The notes under the pieces: generated by a model | Seen by the model: the letters and a program-made list of their open reading frames with translations, nothing else | What the model was told of the DNA's origin: nothing | The model's database searches: none | Program-made: the position numbers and the translations under genes | In this document: positions 7,725-14,423 of the stretch, one piece after another | How positions within the stretch are numbered: position 1 is the first letter of the stretch | Layout: every line of letters starts with the position of its first letter | Assembly: GCA_945861885.1 (NCBI GenBank) | Contig: CAMAVR010000033.1 | Coordinates: forward strand, 1 to 39,516 | Length of the DNA: 39,516 nucleotides | Direction: 5' to 3' | From: Nannocystis exedens | GTDB lineage: Bacteria > Myxococcota_A > Polyangia > Polyangiales > Polyangiaceae

Positions 7725-8747
7725 ATGGTGCATGAGCGATCAATCGAACTTAAAGTCGGTATTGTTATTCTGACTGCGGTCGCAATCGTAGCGACGTTTG
7801 TGCTCGTCATGGGCGGCCTCAGCTTTCAGCGGACATATGCCGTTTATGTCGATTTTGACAACCCGGGCGGCCTTCACACCGGGTCGGCCGTGCGCATGGC
7901 CGGGGTGCGCATCGGCAGTGTGACCGATCTGTCATTCCGCGGAGGAGTACTCGACCAGCAAACTGGGAGGCGCACGCTCGTGCGAGCCACCGTTGCAATC
8001 GAGTCGCGCGCACGCGAAGCGATTCACAAAGATGCCGATTTTTACGTGACAACCCAAGGGGTTCTCGGCGAGCAGTTTTTGGCGGTCGAGCCGGGGAGTA
8101 CCGGCCTTCCAGCACTCGAAGCCGGCACGGTTGTTAAAGGGATCGACCCACCACGGCTCGACCTGTTTCTCGCAAAAGCGTACGAGCTGCTTGATACGAC
8201 GGTGAGTGCCCTTCGCAACAATAAAGAGCTAATTCAAGAGATGGCGGCGAGCGGGTCGAATTTGATTCGCGGGCTGAGCGGCATCGTGAACGACAATCGT
8301 CAAGTGATCGACGGCACGATCACAAATATTAATCACCTGTCGTCGGAGGCGACGCAACTAACGCGTGAAGCGCGCGCCAAGTATGTCGCCAACCCAAAAA
8401 TCGATCGCGCGATCGACAACGTCGATACGCTAACGACAACGCTTCGCAACAGCGCAACACCGCTTATCGACGACGCAAAAGCGACGATGGCAAATGCGCG
8501 CCGCGTATCTGAAGCGTTCGGTGATGACCAGCAGCAGGCCAAAATTCGCGCAGCTGTTACCGAATTGATTTCGCTCATCACCAAAGCCAACGGCGCCGTC
8601 GGCGACGCGCAATCGATCGTCGCACGCCTAAAAAAGGGCGACGGCACGGTCGGTGCGCTGCTGATGGACGAACAAATTTACGACGACGTGCAAGAAATGG
8701 TGCGTGACCTCAAGCACAATCCCTGGAAGTTCTTGTGGCGAGAATAG
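7725..8747 (+). CDS. MlaD/MCE-domain lipid-binding protein
   Basis: The MCE (mammalian cell entry) substrate-binding component of the lipid transporter, 340 residues. One N-terminal membrane helix (about residues 11-31) anchors it to the inner membrane. The single MCE domain (about 36-115) carries VDFDNPGGLHTGSAVRMAGV and QGVLGEQFLAVEPG. The long C-terminal part (about 130-320) is helical and would form the periplasmic needle seen in longer MCE proteins. It ends with GDGTVGALLMDEQIYDDVQ, a common MCE-protein ending. It is the last gene of the YscJ-F1-E1-E2-F2-D operon. No MlaB (STAS), MlaC or MlaA gene is visible nearby. Confidence 0.95.
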   Translation: MVHERSIELKVGIVILTAVAIVATFVLVMGGLSFQRTYAVYVDFDNPGGLHTGSAVRMAGVRIGSVTDLSFRGGVLDQQTGRRTLVRATVAIESRAREAIHKDADFYVTTQGVLGEQFLAVEPGSTGLPALEAGTVVKGIDPPRLDLFLAKAYELLDTTVSALRNNKELIQEMAASGSNLIRGLSGIVNDNRQVIDGTITNINHLSSEATQLTREARAKYVANPKIDRAIDNVDTLTTTLRNSATPLIDDAKATMANARRVSEAFGDDQQQAKIRAAVTELISLITKANGAVGDAQSIVARLKKGDGTVGALLMDEQIYDDVQEMVRDLKHNPWKFLWRE

Positions 8748-8768
8748 CCGGTTCTGGCTTGTGGTTCG

Positions 8769-9002
8769 CTAGGTAATGACCAGCGTCCCGATCGGCTCTA
8801 GCGTCATTACGAGCGCGCCTTCATCCACGGCATCACCCTCTTTTACGTGAATGCCTACGACTTGGCCGTCGGCTGGGGCCTCGATCGGCATCTCCATTTT
8901 CATCGACTCGAGGATCAAGCATACATCGCCTTCGACCACTTGATCGCCGACGTTTACTTCGATCTTCCAAACCGTGCCTGTGATATGCGCGCAAACATCC
9001 AT
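8769..9002 (-). CDS. Stand-alone biotinyl/lipoyl-domain protein (BCCP-like)
   Basis: A 77-residue protein that is one biotin-carrier domain. The attachment motif ESMKME, with lysine between two methionines as in biotin carriers, sits in the middle, flanked by the usual half-barrels: GTVWKIEVNVGDQVVEGD before and GQVVGIHVKEGDAVDEG after. It would carry carboxybiotin for an acyl-CoA or pyruvate-type carboxylase. The ATG at 9000-9002 has a GGGAG about 10 bases upstream. The gene is convergent with the MCE gene, with stops 21 bp apart. No carboxylase or biotin ligase gene is nearby, so its partner must be elsewhere. Confidence 0.88.
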   Translation of the reverse strand: MDVCAHITGTVWKIEVNVGDQVVEGDVCLILESMKMEMPIEAPADGQVVGIHVKEGDAVDEGALVMTLEPIGTLVIT

Positions 9003-9120
9003 CCGCTGACCGCTCCCTTCGTTGAATGGCGCTCGAGTCGAAACTGTTTGAACCGACTAGAGCACAAAGCCATTTTCGTTTACGATAGTGGCGTATCTGC
9101 TTTGCTGAAAGAGTTAACTA

Positions 9121-9879
9121 ATGCCTCAAAAGAACGAAAGCTCGGTCTCGTTTTCGCTCAGAGAATTAATGAGTCTCGAAGAACAGCGTGTTCTTCTTGA
9201 AGCGGCTGAGAAAGTAAGGTCGGAGGAGGCCGCCCAGCAGGCACGCCGAGAAGCTGACGAACAAGCTCTCGCCGACAGTGCGGCTCATGCTCGAGCGGAG
9301 GAGGAGGGTCGCGTTGCTGCTGCGCAGCGTGAGCGCGAAGCATCGGCAAGGCTCCAAGCGATTCACGCGGCGGAGATCGAGCGCGCGCGCCTCGATGCTG
9401 AAACCGCGGGTCGGTTAGAAACAATTCGGCATCACCAAGAGCACGAGCGGCACCTCGCATCGCTGAAGCACGATTCAAGCAAAAAAAGGCTAAAATTCGC
9501 AGTTTTTGGCGTGGCGACGGTTCTTATTTTCGCCGTGGTAGGTGGCGCCGTCGCGCTGCGCCAGCAGCACCAAACGCAGCTTCAGGCCGAAGCGAAGCAT
9601 CGCGCTGAGGTTATTGAGCTCGAAGCAAAGCTCGATTCCCAAGATAGGCGCGTGCGTGACCTCACATCGGCCGTTCAAAATGCGAAAGATGAGGGGGAGC
9701 GTATGGCAGCACAGGCTCGCCTAGAAGCGGCGCAACGCGAGCGAGAAGAGATGGCGCGAGCCGTTACGACCGCTACAACATCCAAGTTGCGGTCCAATTC
9801 ACCCGCGTCGCCAGCCAAAGCGCCGCAACACGCTGCATGCAAATGCACCCCTGGCGACCCGCTTTGCTCGTGCTTGTAA
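9121..9879 (+). CDS. Single-pass membrane protein with two coiled coils and a Cys-rich tail
   Basis: I do not recognise a named family. The 252 residues comprise a short N-terminal module (SVSFSLRELMSLEEQRV), a charged coiled coil rich in Glu/Arg/Ala (about 20-118), one membrane helix (about 126-147, FAVFGVATVLIFAVVGGAVAL), a second coiled coil (about 150-215), a Ser/Pro/Ala linker and a C-terminal tail with the pattern CxCxxxxPxCxC. The tail would lie on the far side of the membrane from the N-terminal coil. From memory, similar FSLxxLMxLEExR coiled-coil membrane proteins occur in Myxococcota. It stands alone, 14 bp upstream of pyrF, and may be cotranscribed with it. Confidence 0.75.
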   Translation: MPQKNESSVSFSLRELMSLEEQRVLLEAAEKVRSEEAAQQARREADEQALADSAAHARAEEEGRVAAAQREREASARLQAIHAAEIERARLDAETAGRLETIRHHQEHERHLASLKHDSSKKRLKFAVFGVATVLIFAVVGGAVALRQQHQTQLQAEAKHRAEVIELEAKLDSQDRRVRDLTSAVQNAKDEGERMAAQARLEAAQREREEMARAVTTATTSKLRSNSPASPAKAPQHAACKCTPGDPLCSCL

Positions 9880-9893
9880 GCCTTTAAGCCAAC

Positions 9894-10658
9894 GTGACAA
9901 CCACACACAATCTCGCCTCGCCCATCGTATTTGCGCTTGATTTCCCCAATATCGGCTCCGCGCGAACCGCAGCGAATGAAGTAAAAAGCGCTGTCGGAAT
10001 GCTCAAAATTGGCCTCGAGCTCTTCGTCGAAGCGGGGCGCGAGGCTATGCAAATGGGCGAAGAGACCGGCCTTCCGCTGTTTCTCGACCTTAAACTACAC
10101 GACATCCCGGTGACCGTTGAGCGCGCTGTGGCGCGTGCAGGGGCGCTGGGCGCTCGCATTCTAACGGTGCACGCGGCCGGTGGGCCCGAGATGCTTCAGC
10201 GCGCGGTTCGGCGCGCGGAGGCTGATGGCAACGGCCTTCAGATCACCGCGATCACGCTTCTAACGTCGCTCGATAAGAGCGATCTCGCGCGGCTTGGAGT
10301 CGAGGCGAGCCCGGCCGAATATGTGCGAAATATCGCAAAAATGGCGTTCGAATCGGGCGTAAAGAGCTTTGTCTGCTCCCCGCACGAAGTCGCAGCGCTC
10401 CGGCAATCTCTCGGTGAGACGGTGCAGCTTATCGCGCCGGGCGTGCGCGCAGACGGAGCCGGCGGCGATGACGATCAGAAGCGGACGATGACCGCTTCGG
10501 AAGCGATCGCAAACGGCGCCGATTGGGTCGTCGTTGGGCGACCGATTCGCGATGCGAGCGATCGACTGGCCGCCGCTTCAGCAATTCGTGAAAGCTGCCG
10601 CGCGGCACAACAGCAGCGCCAAGAAACACGCCAAGAAACGCTATTGAGGCAACGATAA
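9894..10658 (+). CDS. pyrF: Orotidine 5'-phosphate decarboxylase
   Basis: Catalyses the last step of UMP synthesis, OMP to UMP plus CO2. The 254-residue TIM-barrel protein carries the signature FLDLKLHDIP with the catalytic D-x-K-x-x-D set (D65, K67, D70), an N-terminal VFALDF substrate-binding Asp, and IAPGVRADG plus DWVVVGRPI phosphate-binding segments near the C-terminus. It belongs to the short bacterial PyrF type. The start is GTG at 9894. The stop abuts the rlmB ATG (10659) without a gap. The other pyrimidine genes in the window (pyrC, carA) are 27 kb away. Confidence 0.96.
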   Translation: MTTTHNLASPIVFALDFPNIGSARTAANEVKSAVGMLKIGLELFVEAGREAMQMGEETGLPLFLDLKLHDIPVTVERAVARAGALGARILTVHAAGGPEMLQRAVRRAEADGNGLQITAITLLTSLDKSDLARLGVEASPAEYVRNIAKMAFESGVKSFVCSPHEVAALRQSLGETVQLIAPGVRADGAGGDDDQKRTMTASEAIANGADWVVVGRPIRDASDRLAAASAIRESCRAAQQQRQETRQETLLRQR

Positions 10659-11393
10659 ATGGGCCGACTTGTATCTGGGCTTCAACCGGTGCGCGAAGCG
10701 ATTCGCGTGCACGGAAGCGCGCTTGAGTGCGTATACGTCGAAACGGGCGGCGCTCAATCGCCTCAGCTCGAAGCGGTCGCGCGTTTCGCTGCCGATCAAG
10801 GGGCGCGTGTCGAACGCGTGTCGCGTGCCGATCTCGATCGAATGGCGCACGGTGCGCGTCATCAAGGGGTCATCGCACGTGCGCGTGAGCTTGTCGTGCA
10901 TACGATCGATGCGCTCACTGTCGATAAATCGACGCTCGTTGTCGCGCTCGATGAGCTTGAAGATCCGCAAAACTTTGGCGCAGTGATTCGCTCAGCGGTT
11001 GCGCTTGGGGCAACAGCGATCATGTGGCCCGAACACCGCTCGGCGCCACTTTCACCCGCGACGTTTCGAGCTTCGGCGGGGGCCGTGGAGCATGCGCAGC
11101 TCTATCGCGTGCGCAATCTTGTGTCAGCGCTCGCCGATTTGCGCGCCGCGGGCGTGCTTGTCATCGGGCTCGATGCCGCAGGCGACACGCCGATCGGAAC
11201 TGCCGATCTTTCAGGGCCAGTCGCGATCGTGATCGGCGCCGAGGGGAAAGGCCTTCGCAAGACCGTGAAGCGCGAATGCGATCTACTGGTGCGCCTGCCG
11301 ATGAGTGGGGCGATTTCGTCGCTCAATGCGTCGGTTGCAGGGGCGATTGCTCTTTACGAAGTGGTGCGACAACGGGCACTAACTCCGTCGTAA
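10659..11393 (+). CDS. rlmB: 23S rRNA 2'-O-methyltransferase, SpoU/TrmH family (RlmB-like)
   Basis: A SAM-dependent SpoU-class RNA 2'-O-ribose methyltransferase of 244 residues. The N-terminal substrate-binding domain begins VSGLQPVREAI, with a typical HQGVIA segment near residue 68. The knotted C-terminal domain has LDELEDPQNFGAVIRSAVALG (motif 1), IVIGAEGKGL (motif 2) and LPMSGAISSLNASVAGAIALYE (motif 3), including the conserved Arg, Glu and Ser-Leu-Asn-x-Ser. RlmB (Gm2251) is the usual assignment for this length and domain order; a tRNA TrmH-type target cannot be excluded. It is cotranscribed with pyrF (zero spacing). The last 71 bp are also the 3' coding end of the opposite-strand gene. 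Confidence 0.9.
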   Translation: MGRLVSGLQPVREAIRVHGSALECVYVETGGAQSPQLEAVARFAADQGARVERVSRADLDRMAHGARHQGVIARARELVVHTIDALTVDKSTLVVALDELEDPQNFGAVIRSAVALGATAIMWPEHRSAPLSPATFRASAGAVEHAQLYRVRNLVSALADLRAAGVLVIGLDAAGDTPIGTADLSGPVAIVIGAEGKGLRKTVKRECDLLVRLPMSGAISSLNASVAGAIALYEVVRQRALTPS

Positions 11394-12306
11394 CACCAGC
11401 GCTCGCCCCGAGCCGTTCGAAATACGCGAGAAGCTCCACCGCTGCGTCGGGGGCATCGCGCCTTGTCGACACAACGCGCGCCGCATTGCGCACGGCCGGG
11501 TCGACCTGAATCAGCTCGATCATCTCGTCGAGATTTGACGCAAAGACGCGCGACTCGACCTCGTCGAGCGGGCCTGAAATTGCTGTCGTGTCGGCGCCAC
11601 GCATTCGCGCAACTTGCCTTCTTGAAGCCATTTTTAGCTTCATTTTCAGCGCCGAAAACAAAAATATCGCGGAGCCATTCATGTCGGCAACGACGGCGTC
11701 GCGCTCGCGCAGCCACGTCATGTCGAACCGCGACTCAAAAGCTTGCCATTCGGGTGTCGAAAAGGTGCGGTCGAGAAGTTTGAAGAGACCGACTTGCCCG
11801 GTGTGATGATCTGTGTCGACGAACTTTTCGAGGTGACAAAGATCGTGCATTGCAAACGCCAACGTATCTTCATGAGGCGCGGTCGGGGCGCCGTCAGGAA
11901 GCAGCGACACGCATCGGCGGCCGCTTGCCTGCAAGTTCAGAAGAGCGAGGGCGGTCGGCACGCTTCGCATTAGCTCCACATTGCGCTCGCCGTTTCCCCA
12001 TCTGACAAGCGCGCGCGCAATGACTTCTTCGACTCTTCGAAACCTATACTGTGCGACGAACTTTAGGAGCGGCGACGGCGATTGACACTCGATAGGCGAC
12101 GGACGCTCCCCTTGGAGAAACCGCGGTGGCGACAAGCGATGCACGGCGCGCAGGACATAAGCGCTCGCGATCTCGGCATCGAGCAAATCGCCTTCGAAAT
12201 GGAGCGCATCAAGCTTCTCCCATAGCGTATCGATTGCGACAAAATCGCTTTGAATTAGCCCCTCGATGAATCGCTCTTGGAGTGGAAATGATCTCACTTG
12301 CCGCAC
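11323..12306 (-). CDS. Unrecognised 327-aa protein with HDxxH motif
   Basis: I do not recognise the family. The protein is soluble and mostly alpha-helical by composition. The most striking stretch is HDLCHLEKFVDTDHH (H154, D155, H158, H167, H168), which looks like a metal-binding site. The spacing recalls the HDxxHx11E zinc motif of COQ4, but the acidic residue is not in register, so no function is assigned. A long LLNLQASGRRCVSLLPDG segment precedes it. The start is a GTG at 12304-12306, only 33 bp from the divergent MoxR start; no in-frame ATG exists near the N-terminus. Its last 71 bp overlap the end of rlmB on the other strand. Codon use resembles the neighbours, which argues for a real gene. 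Confidence 0.75.
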   Translation of the reverse strand: MRQVRSFPLQERFIEGLIQSDFVAIDTLWEKLDALHFEGDLLDAEIASAYVLRAVHRLSPPRFLQGERPSPIECQSPSPLLKFVAQYRFRRVEEVIARALVRWGNGERNVELMRSVPTALALLNLQASGRRCVSLLPDGAPTAPHEDTLAFAMHDLCHLEKFVDTDHHTGQVGLFKLLDRTFSTPEWQAFESRFDMTWLRERDAVVADMNGSAIFLFSALKMKLKMASRRQVARMRGADTTAISGPLDEVESRVFASNLDEMIELIQVDPAVRNAARVVSTRRDAPDAAVELLAYFERLGASAGVTTELVPVVAPLRKEQSPLQPTH

Positions 12307-12339
12307 TTTGGTGTACGCTCAATCGACAAACGTGCCCTC

Positions 12340-13290
12340 ATGACATCTTCGCCGCAACCGCAATCTGATATTACGCCCGAAACGCTCGCCGCCGCGCTCG
12401 CCAAGACAGGCTATTTGGCCGACGACGAGCTCGTCCTCATCGCTTGGCTAGCGATGAAGCTCGAGCGGCCGCTGATGCTCGAAGGGCCCGCCGGCGTCGG
12501 GAAGACCGACTTCGCGCGTGCGGTGGCGACGGGGCTCGATCGCCCTTTTTTTAGGCTGCAATGTTACGAAGGGCTCGACGAAAGCAAAGCGCTCTACGAG
12601 TGGGATTACGCGAAGCAGATGCTCTACACGCAGCTGTTACGAGGCGTGGCCGATACGCAGACGAATGGCGTTTCGTCGATCGGCGAAGCTATCGATCGCC
12701 TCGGGGCGACGGAAACGGCATTTTTTAGCAAACGTTTTTTGATCGCTCGCCCACTCCTTGCCGCGCTCTCGAGCGAAAAACCGGCCGTGCTCCTCATCGA
12801 CGAAGTCGATCGCGCCGACCCCGAATTTGAAGCATTTTTACTCGAAATGTTGGCGGAAAATCAGGTCTCAATTCCAGAAATTGGGACGATTCGGCCCACC
12901 CACCCGCCGTTCGTCGTACTGACAACGAATGCGACGCGCGAGATGACCGATGCGCTTCGTCGGCGGTGTGCACACGCGTTTCTCGACTACCCTCCCCCGT
13001 CGCGTGAGCTTGCGATTATCAAGGCGCGCGTCCCCGGTATTTCCGAGAAGCTAGCGGCCGATTTGACGGCCGTCGCGAGCAATATTCGTAAGATGGCGCT
13101 GCGAAAATCGCCTTCGATTTCCGAGGCAATTGATTGGGGGCGCGCGCTTGTCACTCTTGGGGCGAATGCACTCGACAAGAAAACGGCGGTAGCGACGCTC
13201 GGGCTATTTTTGAAGCACGACGAAGACCGCCGTGCCGTGGCGGCGCGGATCGACGCGATTGTCCCAGATGAAACGAAGCGCTCTGCTTAA
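12340..13290 (+). CDS. MoxR-family AAA+ ATPase
   Basis: A AAA+ chaperone-like ATPase of the MoxR class, 316 residues from the ATG at 12340. An earlier in-frame TTG at 12298 lies inside the divergent gene's start region and is less likely. Walker A is GPAGVGKTD (K55); Walker B is VLLIDEVDRADPEFEAFLLEML; sensor 1 is FVVLTTNATREM, followed by the DALRRRCAHAFLDYP arginine-finger region. The CYEGLDESKALYEWDY stretch is typical of the CoxD-like subgroup. MoxR proteins usually sit beside a VWA-domain partner and help insert cofactors or assemble complexes; none is adjacent here, where truB follows after 67 bp. The substrate is unknown. Confidence 0.92.
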   Translation: MTSSPQPQSDITPETLAAALAKTGYLADDELVLIAWLAMKLERPLMLEGPAGVGKTDFARAVATGLDRPFFRLQCYEGLDESKALYEWDYAKQMLYTQLLRGVADTQTNGVSSIGEAIDRLGATETAFFSKRFLIARPLLAALSSEKPAVLLIDEVDRADPEFEAFLLEMLAENQVSIPEIGTIRPTHPPFVVLTTNATREMTDALRRRCAHAFLDYPPPSRELAIIKARVPGISEKLAADLTAVASNIRKMALRKSPSISEAIDWGRALVTLGANALDKKTAVATLGLFLKHDEDRRAVAARIDAIVPDETKRSA

Positions 13291-13357
13291 AAGCAGTAAA
13301 AAGCCAGGGTGAATCGAGCGCAGAGGGTAAATCGGTGTTAAAAGACATCGCTGCGCC

Positions 13358-14356
13358 ATGGACGATTTGAAACAGACGGCGTCGCCGAAGCGCCCGCCAA
13401 ACGCGCTGCATGGCGTCCTCATTGTCGACAAGCCTAAAGGGCTGACGAGCCACGATGTCGTCGCGCAGCTTCGACGTCGTCTCGGCGTACGCGAAATTGG
13501 TCATGCCGGCACGCTCGACCCAATGGCTACCGGCGTGCTTGTCGTTGCTATCGGCGAAGCGACGAAGCTTTCGGCTTACCTGACTGCCGCGAGCAAATCG
13601 TATGAAGCGCGCGTGGAGCTTGGCGTCGCGACGAACACGCTTGATGCCGAAGGTGAGGTCAGCGAGACGCGGGCAGTGAGCGACGCGCTAGTGCGTGAGC
13701 TCGCGGGTGCGCGTGATCTTGTGGGCGCTACGGCGCGCGATGTAGGTTCGTTGTTGGAACGCGCGCTTGCGATTGAGCTGGCGCGTGTGGAGCAGATTCC
13801 GCCGCAATTTTCGGCAATTCAAAAAGACGGTCAGCGCGCTTACGCTCAGGCGCGGCGCGGCGAGACGGTTGAACTTGATGCTCGCGCGGTGCAGGTGCAC
13901 GACTTGGCGATCACCGGCGTTTGCCTCGAGCCACCTTCGGTCGACGTTACGCTTCATGTCGCTAAGGGGTATTACGTGCGCGCTTTTGCTCGCGATTTTG
14001 CTGCCGCGTTAGGCACCGTGGGGCATTTGGGCGCCCTTCGTCGCACGGCTTCGGGTCGATTTGATATTGCCGACGCTTCCACACTTGACCTTACCCGCGA
14101 CGCATTGATCGCAAGGTTGATCCCGCTCGAAACAGCGGCACGCGCGACGCTGCCATCGGCGACACTGTCGAAGCAAGGGCTGATCGACGCGCGGCACGGG
14201 CGCGCGGTTCGCTTGGAAGACGTTATCACCGGGGATGGGGGCCCTCTTCCTCACGCTTGGTTTGATTGCGATGGGGCTCTTGTGGCCATTGGTGTGCTTG
14301 CAGGCGATTGCTGGAAAGTGCTTCGCGGGGTTGTGCCGCACGTCTCCTTGCTGTGA
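13358..14356 (+). CDS. truB: tRNA pseudouridine-55 synthase
   Basis: Makes pseudouridine 55 in the T-loop of tRNAs. The 332-residue protein has the family opening GVLIVDKPKGLTSHDVV and the catalytic block GHAGTLDPMATGVLVV with the nucleophile D54. YEARVELGVATNTLDAEGEV, IPPQFSAIQKDGQRAYAQARRGE and YYVRAFARDFAAALG follow, all typical TruB motifs. It is slightly longer than the usual 300-315 residues, because of an insertion at about residues 110-145 before the PPQFSAIKxxG motif and a C-terminal PUA-like tail. It stands alone here, not in the common rbfA-truB-rpsO order. Confidence 0.96.
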   Translation: MDDLKQTASPKRPPNALHGVLIVDKPKGLTSHDVVAQLRRRLGVREIGHAGTLDPMATGVLVVAIGEATKLSAYLTAASKSYEARVELGVATNTLDAEGEVSETRAVSDALVRELAGARDLVGATARDVGSLLERALAIELARVEQIPPQFSAIQKDGQRAYAQARRGETVELDARAVQVHDLAITGVCLEPPSVDVTLHVAKGYYVRAFARDFAAALGTVGHLGALRRTASGRFDIADASTLDLTRDALIARLIPLETAARATLPSATLSKQGLIDARHGRAVRLEDVITGDGGPLPHAWFDCDGALVAIGVLAGDCWKVLRGVVPHVSLL

Positions 14357-14423
14357 CCACCTGTCTTTACTTGCGTCGCTTAACGAGATTGAAAATCGGT
14401 CGTTATACTCGTGGATGAGGCCT

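Noticed and set aside
14235..14423. Upstream start for the PLD-like protein
   Set aside because: It would overlap truB by 122 bp and hide the lipoprotein signal peptide that begins at 14424.
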